Source: Lichenibacterium ramalinae (GTDB taxonomy: Bacteria; Pseudomonadota; Alphaproteobacteria; Rhizobiales; Beijerinckiaceae). From it: DNA of 64,000 nucleotides. Within the stretch, counting starts at the first letter, position 1; the number at the start of each line of letters is the position of its first letter. This document shows, piece by piece, positions 1 through 11,006 of this stretch. The stretch spans positions 218,185-282,184 of the forward strand of contig NZ_QYBC01000004.1 in NCBI RefSeq assembly GCF_004137085.1, given 5' to 3'. The notes beneath the pieces are model-generated. The model saw only the letters and a list, made by a program, of their open reading frames with translations, was not told where the DNA came from and made no database searches. The translations under genes and the position numbers were made by a program.

Positions 1-413
1 CCAAGCTCAACGACCCCGAGGTGCTGAAAAGCTGCATCAACGGCGTGCAGACGATGGAGCGGACGGGCGAGAACACCTTCGCGGCATCGGTCAAGATGAA
101 GATCGGCCCGGTCAGCGCGGCCTTCAAGGGCAACGTCGAGCTGTCCAATATCGACGCGCCCAACGGCTACCGCATCAGCGGGGCCGGGGAGGGCGGCATC
201 GCGGGCTTCGCCAAGGGCGGGGCCGACGTGCGGCTGACCGAGGTGCCGGAAGGCACGCTGCTGTCCTACGACGTGCAGGCCACCGTCGGGGGCAAGATCG
301 CCCAGATGGGCGCGCGGCTGATCGACGGCGTCGCCAAGAAGACCGCCGACCAGTTCTTCGCCAGCTTCGCCGCGGCCTGTGCGGCGGAGCCGGTGGTGGA
401 GACCGCCGTTTGA
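1..413 (+). CDS. coxG: CoxG-like SRPBCC protein, 3' part only
   Basis: The reading frame is open from the left edge (codons begin at base 3) to a TGA at 411-413, so the N-terminus lies outside the window. The visible part starts KLNDPEVLKSC, which matches the first helix region of CoxG proteins, followed by the alternating strands of an SRPBCC/START-like fold (ERTGENTF, FKGNVELSNI, GGADVRLTE) and a C-terminal helix. CoxG is a membrane-recruiting accessory subunit of CO dehydrogenase-type molybdenum hydroxylases; this role is family knowledge. It sits upstream of coxS-L-M on the same strand, separated by 467 bases, so it may be read from a separate promoter. The family call is firm; the true start cannot be given. 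Confidence 0.85.
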   Translation, partial: KLNDPEVLKSCINGVQTMERTGENTFAASVKMKIGPVSAAFKGNVELSNIDAPNGYRISGAGEGGIAGFAKGGADVRLTEVPEGTLLSYDVQATVGGKIAQMGARLIDGVAKKTADQFFASFAAACAAEPVVETAV

Positions 414-880
414 AGGCGTGAGCCGCGTCGAGCCCGGCGTGACGGCGAAGGCGGACGTCGCGTTTCGGTCGACGAGGCATTCCGATTGCTGTGCCGAGTC
501 GGCCCCTGGCCCTCGGGACGTCGACGCGGAACGCGTTGGGCGCCGGGTTCGCTTCCGCCCAAAAGCACCAGCCTTCGCCCGCTCTCCCTCGCGACCACCC
601 CTTTCAAGGCCTCGCGGACTTTCCGTGATGCCGGTCAGCTCCTGGGCTCGTGCGCGGAGTTCATCGTCCAACGGCGCTGTGGTCCGCATGGCGCATCCTC
701 GGTCTCGCGCATGAGAACGACCGTCGAGCGGTGCGGGCAACGATGCCGGTCCCGGTGTCGCGGCCCGTGCCGCAGCCCAACATCGGCTTGACCCCCGCTT
801 GGAGCCGTTCCAGACTATGTGAAACACAACCGAGCCGATGCCCATGGGCGCCGGGCCGGGACAAAGATGCGGGAGGGTTC
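414..880. other. Intergenic region between coxG and coxS
   Basis: No credible gene is seen. The stretch is GC-rich and both strands have open frames without family similarity or ribosome binding sites. It is the likely place for a coxS promoter, but no convincing -35/-10 pair with normal spacing was found. A GGGAGGG ribosome binding site lies at 871-877 just before coxS. Confidence 0.5.
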
Positions 881-1381
881 ATGCCGACGGTCTCCATGAC
901 GGTGAACGGCAAGACGGTGCGGCGGGACGTCGATCCCCGCACGCTGCTGGTCAATTTCCTGCGCAACGACCTGCGGTTGACCGGCACCCATGTCGGCTGC
1001 GACACCAGCCAATGCGGTGCCTGCGTGGTCCACGCCGACGGTCGCGCCATCAAGTCCTGCACGTCGCTCGCCCTGTCCTGCGACGGCATGGCGGTCACCA
1101 CCATCGAGGGCCTGGCGACGGGCGCCGACCTGCACCCGATGCAGGAGGCCTTCCGCCAGCACCACGGCCTGCAGTGCGGCTACTGCACGCCCGGCATGAT
1201 CATGACGGCGATCGACCTCGTGGCCCGCAAGGGCCACCACCTCGACGAGCATACGATCCGCGAGGAGCTCGAGGGCAACATCTGCCGCTGCACCGGCTAC
1301 CACAACATCGTGAAGGCCGTGGCGGCCGGCGCCGAGGCCATGAAGGCCCCGGCCGAGGTTCCCGCCATGGCGGCCGAGTAG
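881..1381 (+). CDS. coxS: CO dehydrogenase-type small subunit, 2x[2Fe-2S]
   Basis: Small iron-sulfur subunit of a molybdenum hydroxylase (166 aa, normal length). It passes electrons from the molybdenum centre to FAD. The N-terminal plant-type [2Fe-2S] site has Cys40, Cys45, Cys48 and Cys60; the C-terminal helical domain has the second cluster with Cys99 and Cys102 (QCGYCTPGM) and Cys135 and Cys137 (ICRCTGY). The ATG at 881 was chosen because GGGAGGG precedes it and homologues start with a short strand of this kind; an upstream extension has no site and no similarity. It is the first gene of the S-L-M order that is typical of form II (putative) CO dehydrogenases. The function as a CO oxidase is not certain: form II enzymes may act on other small substrates. 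Confidence 0.95.
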   Translation: MPTVSMTVNGKTVRRDVDPRTLLVNFLRNDLRLTGTHVGCDTSQCGACVVHADGRAIKSCTSLALSCDGMAVTTIEGLATGADLHPMQEAFRQHHGLQCGYCTPGMIMTAIDLVARKGHHLDEHTIREELEGNICRCTGYHNIVKAVAAGAEAMKAPAEVPAMAAE

Positions 1382-1481
1382 CCCGCGCCACAGCCTGCCC
1401 TGCCGGAGCCGCGGACCCGAGGCCGGATCGGCCGAGAGTCCCCGAAAAGCGCGCCCGGCGCCCCACGTTTCGGAGGACACC

Positions 1482-3848
<2,367 letters not shown>

Positions 3849-3866
3849 CCGCCGGCGCGACGCTTC

Positions 3867-3890
3867 CCCTTCTTCCCCGGGGGAGAAGGG
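3867..3890. repeat. Inverted repeat between coxL and coxM
   Basis: CCCTTCTTCCCC followed directly by GGGGGAGAAGGG can fold into a stem of about ten pairs (one G-T) with a four-base loop. It has no following T-run, so it looks more like an intergenic REP-like or mRNA-stabilising hairpin than a factor-independent terminator. It could uncouple the level of coxL from that of coxM. Confidence 0.45.
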
Positions 3891-3945
3891 CCGGCCGGCC
3901 CGCCCCGGCACCTCCGCCACTCCCGCCCGTCCGGAGACCCCCTCC

Positions 3946-4752
3946 ATGTACGCCTTCAACTATCACCGGCCCGCGAGCCTCGCCGAGGCTTCGGCCGTGC
4001 TCGTCGCCAACGCCGATGCCAAGTTCATGGCCGGCGGGCAGACGCTGCTGCCCGCCATGAAGCTCCGCCTCGCCAACCCGTCGGACCTCGTCGACCTCGT
4101 GGCGCTGCGGGCTGAGCTGTCGGGCATCCGCCGCGAGGGCGACCGGGTCGTCATCGGCGCCATGACGCGGCACGGCGAGATCGCCACCTCCGACGTGCTG
4201 CTGGCCGCCATCCCCGCGCTGGCCGGCATGGCGGCCATCGTCGGAGACCCGGCGGTGCGCTCGCGCGGCACCATGGGGGGGTCGCTAGCCAACAACGATC
4301 CGGCCGCCGACTACCCGGCCGCCGCCCTGGCGCTCGGCGCCACGATCGTCACGGACCGGCGCGAGATTGCCGCCGACCACTATTTCCTCGGCCTCTTCGA
4401 GACGGCGCTGGAGGAGGGCGAGATCATCACCGCCATCGCCTGGCCGATCCCTAAGCGCGCCGGCTACGAGAAGTTCCGCAACCCCGCCTCGCGCTACGCC
4501 ATGGTGGGGGTCTTCGTGGCGGAAAGGGCCGACGGCGCGGTGCGGGTGACGGTGACGGGGGCCGGCGCGTCCGGGGTGTTCCGGGCGACGGATTTCGAGA
4601 CGGCGCTGACGGCCGACTTCTCCTCCGCGGCCCTCGCCGGCGTCGCGGCCTCGCCCGAGGGCCTCAACACCGACATCCACGCCGATGCCGAATACCGCGC
4701 CCACCTCGTCGGCGTCATGGCGCGGCGGGCCGTGGCGGCGGCGACGGCCTGA
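3946..4752 (+). CDS. coxM: CO dehydrogenase-type FAD-binding medium subunit
   Basis: FAD-containing subunit (268 aa) that takes electrons from the small subunit and passes them to quinone or another acceptor. The two flavin-binding motifs are clear: AGGQTLLPAMK at residues 29-39 and TMGGSLANNDP at 109-119, followed by DYPAA. The C-terminal CO_deh_flav_C domain is present (FRNPASRYAMVGV onward). Length is slightly short of the usual 280-290 aa but nothing essential is lost. It completes the S-L-M set. GGAGACC precedes the ATG. Confidence 0.94.
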   Translation: MYAFNYHRPASLAEASAVLVANADAKFMAGGQTLLPAMKLRLANPSDLVDLVALRAELSGIRREGDRVVIGAMTRHGEIATSDVLLAAIPALAGMAAIVGDPAVRSRGTMGGSLANNDPAADYPAAALALGATIVTDRREIAADHYFLGLFETALEEGEIITAIAWPIPKRAGYEKFRNPASRYAMVGVFVAERADGAVRVTVTGAGASGVFRATDFETALTADFSSAALAGVAASPEGLNTDIHADAEYRAHLVGVMARRAVAAATA

Positions 4753-4864
4753 GCGGGCGGTGCCGCCACGGCTTCTCCGCCGCGCCCCTTCCGGTGTAGG
4801 GTCGGGCCCGGCGCCGGCCGCGTGCCACCGAGACGCCTGACGCAGCACCCATGAAGCAGCACAG

Positions 4865-5794
4865 ATGACGCCGCCCACCGTGACGCCGCTTCCCGGCTCG
4901 ATCGACGAGACGCTGGCCCTGCTGGCCTCCGCCCGTTACGTGGGCGACCGGGCGCTCGCCACCGTGCTGTTCCTCAGCCTGCGGATGGGCCGCCCCCTCA
5001 TGTTGGAAGGGGAGGCCGGCGTCGGCAAGACCGAGATCGCCAAGGTGCTGGCCGCCGCGTTGGGCCGCAGGCTCATCCGCCTGCAATGCTACGAGGGGCT
5101 GGACGTCGCCAGCGCGGTCTACGAGTGGAACTATGCCGGCCAAATGATGGCGATCCGCCTCGCCGAGGCGGGCGGCGAGACCGACCGGGACCGGCTGCAG
5201 GAGGACGTCTTCTCGCCGCGCCACCTCGTCAAGCGTCCGCTGCTGCAGGCTCTGGAGCCGCAGGCGGGCGGCCCGCCGGTTCTGCTCATCGACGAACTCG
5301 ACCGGACCGACGAGGCCTTCGAGGCCTTTCTGCTGGAGATCCTCTCCGACTTCCAGGTGACGGTGCCGGAACTCGGCACCATCGCGGCGGCGGCGCCCCC
5401 CATCGTCATCATCACGTCGAACCGCACGCGCGAGATCCACGACGCCCTGAAGCGACGCTGCCTGTACCACTGGATCGACTATCCCGATGCCGAGCGCGAG
5501 CGCCGCATCGTCGCCGAGAAGGCGCCCCACGCCGCCTCTGCCCTGACGCGGGAACTCGTGGCCTTCGTGCAGCGCCTGCGCGGCGAGGACCTGTTCAAGG
5601 CGCCGGGCGTCGCCGAAACGCTCGACTGGGCCAGCGCCCTCACCGAACTCGACGCCGTGGCGCTCGATCCCGCCACCGTCGACGACACGCTCGGCGTGCT
5701 GCTCAAGTACCAGGACGACATCGCCCGCATCAGCGGCTCGCGCGCCCGGGCCATCCTCGACGCGGCGCGGGCCGAGGCGAGGCTCGAAGCGTGA
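4865..5794 (+). CDS. coxD: MoxR-type AAA+ ATPase CoxD
   Basis: AAA+ chaperone-like ATPase, 309 aa, of the MoxR/CoxD group that helps assemble or mature the active site of CO dehydrogenase. Walker A is GEAGVGKT (residues 49-56), Walker B is LLIDELD (140-146), sensor 1 is ITSNRT, and an arginine-rich C-terminal lid follows (SGSRARAI). In family knowledge CoxD builds the Cu-S-Mo centre of form I enzymes; here the large subunit lacks the copper ligand, so its client step is open. Its stop overlaps the GTG of the next gene by GTGA, indicating translational coupling. Confidence 0.92.
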   Translation: MTPPTVTPLPGSIDETLALLASARYVGDRALATVLFLSLRMGRPLMLEGEAGVGKTEIAKVLAAALGRRLIRLQCYEGLDVASAVYEWNYAGQMMAIRLAEAGGETDRDRLQEDVFSPRHLVKRPLLQALEPQAGGPPVLLIDELDRTDEAFEAFLLEILSDFQVTVPELGTIAAAAPPIVIITSNRTREIHDALKRRCLYHWIDYPDAERERRIVAEKAPHAASALTRELVAFVQRLRGEDLFKAPGVAETLDWASALTELDAVALDPATVDDTLGVLLKYQDDIARISGSRARAILDAARAEARLEA

Positions 5795-6324
5795 CGGAGA
5801 CCACGGCCGCCCAGCCCAAGGGGCCGGCGCTGGTGCCGGGCCGCTCCTGCGGGACCTGCACGGTCTGCTGCAAGGCCTTCGGCATCCCCGAGCTCGACAA
5901 GGGGCCGGGCCAGTGGTGCCGCCACGTCGTGCAGGGGCGCGGCTGCGGCATCCACGAGGCGCGGCCGGCCACCTGCCGGCTGTTCTTCTGCCACTGGATG
6001 GCCAACGCGTCCCTCGGCCCGGACTGGCGTCCCGACCGGGCGAAATTCGTCATGTATACCGAGATGGAGGGGAAGCGCCTCGTGGTGGCGCCGGACGTCG
6101 GCGCCCCGGCGTCCTGGCGGCGAACGCCCTATTACGCGCAGTTCAAGCGCTGGGCGGCGCTCGGTGCCGGGCAGGGGCGGCAGATCCTGGTCTTCCTCGG
6201 AGACCGCGCCACCGCCGTCCTGCCCGACCGCGACCAGGATCTCGGCGTCGTGATGCTGGGCGACCGCATCGTCTACCGGGTGGCCGGAGGCCGCATCGAG
6301 GTCGACAACCTGCGCCGGGATTGA
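5791..6324 (+). CDS. CxxCxxCC metal-binding (YkgJ-like) protein in the cox operon
   Basis: A 177-aa cytoplasmic protein starting at GTG 5791 (GTGA overlap with coxD). Its N-terminal half is cysteine-rich: Cys20, Cys23, Cys26, Cys27 (CGTCTVCC), Cys43, Cys52, Cys62 and Cys67, the pattern of the YkgJ/UPF0153 putative zinc- or iron-chelating family. The C-terminal half has a beta-rich, cysteine-free domain. It is placed between coxD and coxE, both maturation factors, so a role in metal or cluster handling for the hydroxylase is a reasonable inference. No experimental function is known to me for this family. Confidence 0.75.
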   Translation: MTETTAAQPKGPALVPGRSCGTCTVCCKAFGIPELDKGPGQWCRHVVQGRGCGIHEARPATCRLFFCHWMANASLGPDWRPDRAKFVMYTEMEGKRLVVAPDVGAPASWRRTPYYAQFKRWAALGAGQGRQILVFLGDRATAVLPDRDQDLGVVMLGDRIVYRVAGGRIEVDNLRRD

Positions 6325-6330
6325 ACCGCC

Positions 6331-7560
6331 GTGGCCGCCGATGCCGACCTGCCGCCCGGCCGCCTGCCCGAGAACATCCTGTATTTCGCCCGGGCGCTGC
6401 GGGCGGCGGGCCTGCCCGTCGGGCCCGGTGCCGTGCTCGACGCGGTCGCGGCCGTCACGGCGGCGCCCTTTACCACCCGCGCGGATTTCCGCGCCGTGCT
6501 GCAGGCCGTCTTCGTCAAGCGCCGCGAGCAGATCGCGGTCTTCGATGGGGTCTTCGCCGTCTTCTGGCGCCGGCGCGGCTTCCTCGAGCAGCTGATGGGG
6601 GCGATGTCGCCCAAGGCGCCGCCGAAATCGGAGCATCGGCCCAAGGCCGCGGCGGGGGCGAGCCGGGTCGCCGATGCCCTCTACGGGCGACGTCCCGGCG
6701 CGGCGGACCCGCAACCCTCGCTCGACCTCGACGCGCGCTTCTCGGTCTCGGCCGAAGAGGTGTTGCGGGCGAAGGACTTCGCCCAGATGTCGGCCGAGGA
6801 GATCGCGGCCGCGACGGCCGCCATCCGGGCCCTGCGCATGCCGCGGGATGTTCGCCGGCTGCGGCGGCTCGCGCCCGACGCGCGCGGCACCCGCCTCGAC
6901 CCGCGGCGCTCGTTCCGCCGTTCGCTGCGCGGCGGGGGCGACGCCATCGATCTCGCGCGGCGGAGCCCCGTCGAGCGGCCGCCGCCGGTCGTGGCCATCT
7001 GCGACATCTCGGGATCGGTCGCCGACTACACCCGCGTCTTCCTGCACTTCCTGCATGCCCTGTCGGCGCGCCGGCGTGTCTCGGCCTTCCTGTTCGGCAC
7101 GCGCCTCACCGACGTGTCGCGGGTCCTCCGCCACCGCGACGTCGACGACGCCCTGTCGGCGGTCAGCGCCGCCGTGCCCGACTGGTCGGGCGGCACGCGC
7201 ATCGCCGCCTCGCTGCACCTGTTCAACCGGCACTGGCTGCGGCGCGTCGGTGCCGGCGCCGCCACCGTGATCCTGTTCACCGACGGGCTCGAGCGCGAGG
7301 CGACGGGCGAGCTCGAGGGCGAGATGCGCCGGCTGCAGCGGTCCTGCCGCCGGCTCATCTGGGTGAACCCGCTGCTGCGCTTCGACGGGTTCGAGGCGCG
7401 CGCTTCCGGCATCCGGACCATGTTGCCCTTCGTTGACGAGTTCCGTCCCATCCACAATCTAAGGGCCGTGGGCGAGCTCTGCGCGGCGCTCGGGGCCGCG
7501 GGATCCGCCGCGGCCGATCCGAAGCGCTGGCTCGCCACTCCTGAAGGACCTTCGACATGA
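6331..7560 (+). CDS. coxE: VWA-domain protein CoxE
   Basis: 409-aa protein of the CoxE group: an N-terminal helical region followed by a von Willebrand factor A domain with a MIDAS metal site DISGS (residues 225-229). CoxE works with the AAA+ protein CoxD, a MoxR-VWA pair as known from other metallochaperone systems. The start is GTG 6331, six bases after the previous stop, and the gene ends in an ATGA overlap with the next gene. The domain order and the position in the cox operon make the assignment secure; the detailed mechanism is family inference. Confidence 0.92.
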   Translation: MAADADLPPGRLPENILYFARALRAAGLPVGPGAVLDAVAAVTAAPFTTRADFRAVLQAVFVKRREQIAVFDGVFAVFWRRRGFLEQLMGAMSPKAPPKSEHRPKAAAGASRVADALYGRRPGAADPQPSLDLDARFSVSAEEVLRAKDFAQMSAEEIAAATAAIRALRMPRDVRRLRRLAPDARGTRLDPRRSFRRSLRGGGDAIDLARRSPVERPPPVVAICDISGSVADYTRVFLHFLHALSARRRVSAFLFGTRLTDVSRVLRHRDVDDALSAVSAAVPDWSGGTRIAASLHLFNRHWLRRVGAGAATVILFTDGLEREATGELEGEMRRLQRSCRRLIWVNPLLRFDGFEARASGIRTMLPFVDEFRPIHNLRAVGELCAALGAAGSAAADPKRWLATPEGPST

Positions 7561-7880
7561 TGGCCACCGACGACGACATCCTGGCCGGGGCGGAAGCCTG
7601 GCGGCGCGCCGGCCGCGGGGTGGCCCTGGCCACCGTGGTGGAGACCTGGGGATCGGCGCCGCGGCCGGTCGGCAGCCACCTCGTGGTCGACGGCGAGGGC
7701 AATTTCCTCGGCTCCGTGTCGGGCGGCTGCGTCGAGGGCGACGTCGTCACGGAAGCCATGGATGTCATCGCCGACGGCGCGCCCCGCACGCTGGACTTCG
7801 GCGTCGCCGACGAGACGGCCTGGCGCGTCGGCCTGTCCTGCGGCGGCAGGATCAAGGTCTACGTCGAGCGCGTCGACTGA
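7557..7880 (+). CDS. XdhC/CoxI family, N-terminal domain as a separate protein
   Basis: 107-aa protein matching only the N-terminal XdhC_CoxI domain (ALATVVETWGSAPRPVGS, SGGCVEG, LSCGG). XdhC-family proteins bind and sulfurate the molybdenum cofactor before insertion into xanthine oxidase-type enzymes. Usually this domain and the Rossmann domain form one 250-350 aa protein; here they are two cistrons overlapping by one base (TGATG). The start ATG 7557 lies inside the coxE stop. Confidence 0.9.
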   Translation: MMATDDDILAGAEAWRRAGRGVALATVVETWGSAPRPVGSHLVVDGEGNFLGSVSGGCVEGDVVTEAMDVIADGAPRTLDFGVADETAWRVGLSCGGRIKVYVERVD

Positions 7881-8590
7881 TGCGGCTCGACATCCTGTCC
7901 CGGCTGAATGCCGAGCGCGCGGCGCGCCGGGCCGCCGTGGTGGTCACGGACCTCGCCACCCACGAGCAGCGCCTGATCCTCGCCGCCGAGGTCGAGGCCG
8001 ATCCGTTGGCGGAAGCGCTCGGCGCGGGCCTGCGGTCGGGAAAGAGCGGCACCGTCCAGCACGAGGGCCGGGCCCTGTTCATCGCCGTGCAGGTGCCGCC
8101 CGTGCGGCTGGTGGTGATCGGCGCTGTCCATGTCAGCCAGGCGCTGGCGCCCATGGCGAAGCTGGCCGGGCTCGACGTCACGATCGTCGATCCCCGCACG
8201 GCCTTCGCCACGCCCGAGCGCTTCCCCGACGTGACGCTGCTGCCCGAATGGCCCGATGCCGCCCTGGCGCGCATCGGCCTCGACCGCTTCACCGCGGTCA
8301 CGGCCCTGACCCACGATCCCAAGATCGACGATCCCGGCCTCGATGCCGCGCTGCGGGCCGAGTGCTTCTACATCGGCGCCCTCGGCTCCCGGAAGACCCA
8401 CGCCGCCCGGGTGTCGCGGCTCCTGGCGGCCGGCCATGCCGAGGCGGACATCGCGCGCATCCACGCCCCGATCGGCCTCGACATCGGCGCCGTCAGCCCG
8501 GCCGAGATCGCCGTATCGGTGCTGGGCCAGGTCGTCGGTGCCCTGCGGCGCAAGCCGACCCGGGCCGAGACGGCGGGACCGCGCCCGTGA
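7880..8590 (+). CDS. XdhC/CoxI family, Rossmann (XdhC_C) domain protein
   Basis: 236-aa partner of the preceding protein. It contains the XdhC_C Rossmann domain: LVVIGAVHVSQALAPMAKL near residue 75, a LTHDPKID segment, YIGALGS and the C-terminal PIGLDIGA. It should complete the molybdenum-cofactor sulfuration/insertion chaperone. It is read from ATG 7880, whose A is the last base of the previous stop, and ends in a GTGA overlap with the next gene, so the three products are translationally coupled. Confidence 0.9.
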   Translation: MRLDILSRLNAERAARRAAVVVTDLATHEQRLILAAEVEADPLAEALGAGLRSGKSGTVQHEGRALFIAVQVPPVRLVVIGAVHVSQALAPMAKLAGLDVTIVDPRTAFATPERFPDVTLLPEWPDAALARIGLDRFTAVTALTHDPKIDDPGLDAALRAECFYIGALGSRKTHAARVSRLLAAGHAEADIARIHAPIGLDIGAVSPAEIAVSVLGQVVGALRRKPTRAETAGPRP

Positions 8591-9630
8591 GGTTCGGCCC
8601 GGTCCCGGCCGCGGATTCGGCCGGCGCCGTGGCGGCCCACGGCGTCCAGGCCCGGGGACAGGACGGGGAGGGCCTCGTCCTGAGAAAGGGCGAGCGCGTG
8701 ACGCCCGACCAGGCGGCGAGCCTCGCCAGGGCGGGCGTCGGCTCGGTCGTGGTGGCGCGGCTCGAGCCGGGCGACGTCGGCGAGAACGACGCGGCGCGGC
8801 GCCTCGCCGAAGCCATGGCGGGGCCGGGCCTCTGGATCGAGCGCGCCTTCACGGGGCGGGCCAACCTCTTCGCCGCCACGCCCGGCGTGCTGCTGGTCGA
8901 CGTGGCAGCGGTGGACCGCGTCAACGCCGTGGACGAGCGGCTGACCCTGGCGACGCTGCCCGCCTTCCGCGCCGTTGCCGAGGGCGAGATGGTGGGGACC
9001 GTCAAGGTCGTTCCCTTCGCGGTGGCGGGCACGGTGCTGGATGCGGCGGTCGCCGCCGCCGCCGTATCGCCGTTGCGCGTCTCGCCCTACCGTCCGCATC
9101 GCATCGGCGTCGTGTCGACGGTGCTGCCCGGCCTGAAGCCGTCGGTCGTCGCCAAGACCCTGCGGGTGCTCGACCAGCGGCTGGCGCCGACGGGTTCGGT
9201 CGTCGCGGCGACACGCGAGGTGCCGCACGATGCGGCTGCCCTGGCGTCGGCGCTCGACGGCCTCGCGCCGGACCACGACATGCTGATCGTCTACGGCGCC
9301 TCGGCCATCGCCGACCGGCGGGACGTCATCCCGGCCGCGGTGGAGCGGGCCGGCGGCACGGTGGAGCACCTCGGCATGCCGGTCGACCCCGGCAACCTGC
9401 TGATGCTGGGCCGCCTCGGCGGCCGCCCCGTGCTGGGCGCGCCGGGCTGTGCCCGCAGCCCCAAGGAGAACGGCTTCGACTGGGTGCTGCAACGCCTGCT
9501 CGCCGACGTGCCGGTGACGCCCGCCGACATCCGCCGCCTCGGCGTGGGCGGGCTGCTGATGGAGATCGTGTCGCGACCCCAGCCCCGCTCCGGCGAGGCG
9601 CCGGCCGACGAGCCTGAGGCGGCGCCGTGA
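8587..9630 (+). CDS. Molybdopterin-binding (MoCF_biosynth) protein
   Basis: 347-aa protein starting at GTG 8587. It has the MoeA-like leader (LRKGERVTPDQAASLARAG) and a MoCF_biosynth/MogA-like fold with VVSTVLPG, DHDMLIVYGASAIADR and GRPVLGAPGCARSP motifs that bind molybdopterin. Related proteins are often fused to a MobA-like nucleotidyltransferase; here that domain is encoded by the next, overlapping gene. The pair probably prepares the molybdopterin cytosine dinucleotide cofactor for the cox enzyme. The exact reaction is inferred from family and position. Confidence 0.88.
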   Translation: MRFGPVPAADSAGAVAAHGVQARGQDGEGLVLRKGERVTPDQAASLARAGVGSVVVARLEPGDVGENDAARRLAEAMAGPGLWIERAFTGRANLFAATPGVLLVDVAAVDRVNAVDERLTLATLPAFRAVAEGEMVGTVKVVPFAVAGTVLDAAVAAAAVSPLRVSPYRPHRIGVVSTVLPGLKPSVVAKTLRVLDQRLAPTGSVVAATREVPHDAAALASALDGLAPDHDMLIVYGASAIADRRDVIPAAVERAGGTVEHLGMPVDPGNLLMLGRLGGRPVLGAPGCARSPKENGFDWVLQRLLADVPVTPADIRRLGVGGLLMEIVSRPQPRSGEAPADEPEAAP

Positions 9631-10238
9631 GGCCGGTCGCGGCGGTGCTGCTCGCCGCCGGCCTCGGCAGCCGCTTCCGCGCCGCGGACCCGTCGCTCGC
9701 CACCAAGCTGGTCGCCGAGGTCGACGGCGTGCCGCTGGTGCGCCGCGCCGCCGAGGCGGCCCTGGCGAGCCGGGCCGGCCCGCTCGTGGTGGTGACGGGC
9801 CATGCGGCCGACGCCGTGCGGGCCACGCTGCAGGGGCTGCCCTTCACCCTCGTCCACAACCCGGACTTCGCCGGCGGCATGGCTTCCTCGCTGCGGGCCG
9901 GCCTGGCGGCCCTGCCGCAGGAGGCGGCAGGGGCATTGGTGCTCCTCGGCGACATGCCGGCCGTCGCGGTCGCCACCCTCGACCGGCTGGTCGCGGCCTT
10001 CGCGGCCGCGCCCGAGGCGGAAGCCGTCGTGCCCGTCCACGGCGGGCGCCGCGGCAACCCCGCGCTGCTGGCGCGCGCCCTGTTTCCGGCCGCCATGGCG
10101 CTCGGCGGCGACGAGGGCGCCCGCAGGCTGCTGTCCCGGGCGCGGGTCGTCGAGGTCGACGTCGCGGACGACGGCGTCCTGATCGACGTCGACGAGCCGT
10201 CGGCGCTGTCGACGCAGCGCCAGCGTGCCGTCCCATGA
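9627..10238 (+). CDS. MocA-like molybdenum cofactor cytidylyltransferase
   Basis: 203-aa nucleotidyltransferase with the N-terminal signature LLAAGLGSRF, a metal-binding LLGDMPAV (as in MobA/MocA, GDMP) and a GRRGNPALL segment. MocA converts Mo-molybdopterin to the cytosine dinucleotide form used by xanthine oxidase-family enzymes such as the one encoded upstream. The start is GTG 9627 inside the stop of the previous gene. MobA (guanylyl) is the alternative, but the operon context favours the cytidylyl enzyme. Confidence 0.85.
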   Translation: MRPVAAVLLAAGLGSRFRAADPSLATKLVAEVDGVPLVRRAAEAALASRAGPLVVVTGHAADAVRATLQGLPFTLVHNPDFAGGMASSLRAGLAALPQEAAGALVLLGDMPAVAVATLDRLVAAFAAAPEAEAVVPVHGGRRGNPALLARALFPAAMALGGDEGARRLLSRARVVEVDVADDGVLIDVDEPSALSTQRQRAVP

Positions 10239-10846
10239 GCACCGCTCCTCCGCCGTCACGCCAACGCTGCGCCTGGCCGCAGCACGACCCGCTCTACTGC
10301 GCTTACCACGACACGGAGTGGGGGGTGCCGGAACACGATGCGCGGGCCCTGTGGGAGAAGCTGGTGCTCGACGGGTTCCAGGCGGGCCTCTCCTGGATCA
10401 CCATCCTGCGCAAGCGCGACGCCTTCCGCCGCGCGTTCCGCGACTTCGACCCCGAGATCGTGGCGCGGTTCGGCGTGGCCGAGGTCGCCGCGCTGTTGGG
10501 GGACGCCGGTATCGTCCGATCTCGCGCCAAGATCGACGCCACGGTCGGCAACGCCCGCGCCTTCCTGGCCATGCGGGACCGCGGCGAGGACTTCTCGGCC
10601 TTCGTCTGGGGGGCCGTCGCCGGGGTGCCACGGCAGAACGCCTGGCGCGACAGGGGCGAGGTGCCGGTCGAGACCGTGGAGTCGCGGGACCTGTCGAAGG
10701 CTTTGAAGGCCCGCGGGTTCAAGTTCGTCGGTCCCGTCATCGTCTATGCCTGGATGGAGGCCGTGGGCCTCGTCAACGACCACGTGGTGACGTGTTTCCG
10801 CCACGCCGAACTCGGGGGGCAGCGGCTGCCCCGGGTTCGAGGATGA
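10235..10846 (+). CDS. tag: DNA-3-methyladenine glycosylase I
   Basis: 203-aa base-excision repair enzyme that removes 3-methyladenine from alkylated DNA. The family signature is clear: RCAWPQHDPLYCAYHDTEWG at the start, GFQAGLSWITILRKR, and the C-terminal GPVIVYAWMEAVGLVNDH with a His/Cys pair (DHVVTCFRH) that completes the structural zinc site. The ATG at 10235 overlaps the stop of the MocA-like gene, so tag is expressed as the last cistron of the cofactor operon, which is unusual company for a repair gene. Confidence 0.95.
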   Translation: MSTAPPPSRQRCAWPQHDPLYCAYHDTEWGVPEHDARALWEKLVLDGFQAGLSWITILRKRDAFRRAFRDFDPEIVARFGVAEVAALLGDAGIVRSRAKIDATVGNARAFLAMRDRGEDFSAFVWGAVAGVPRQNAWRDRGEVPVETVESRDLSKALKARGFKFVGPVIVYAWMEAVGLVNDHVVTCFRHAELGGQRLPRVRG

Positions 10847-11006
10847 AGGCCCTCAGTCCCCTGGCCAGGAGCCGATTCCTGAATGGTGTCAGCCGACATA
10901 TCGGCACGGGTTCGCTGCCGCCACGGATCCTGAGGGGGTCTCGGTCATCGCACGGGGGCCGGTTCTGTGCTTTGGTTCCCGGGACGCGTCGCGCTCAGGA
11001 TCCACG

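Noticed and set aside
788..820. Promoter-like CTTGAC ... CTATGT upstream of coxS
   Set aside because: Spacing between the boxes is about 22 bases, too long for a normal sigma-70 promoter; not enough to call.
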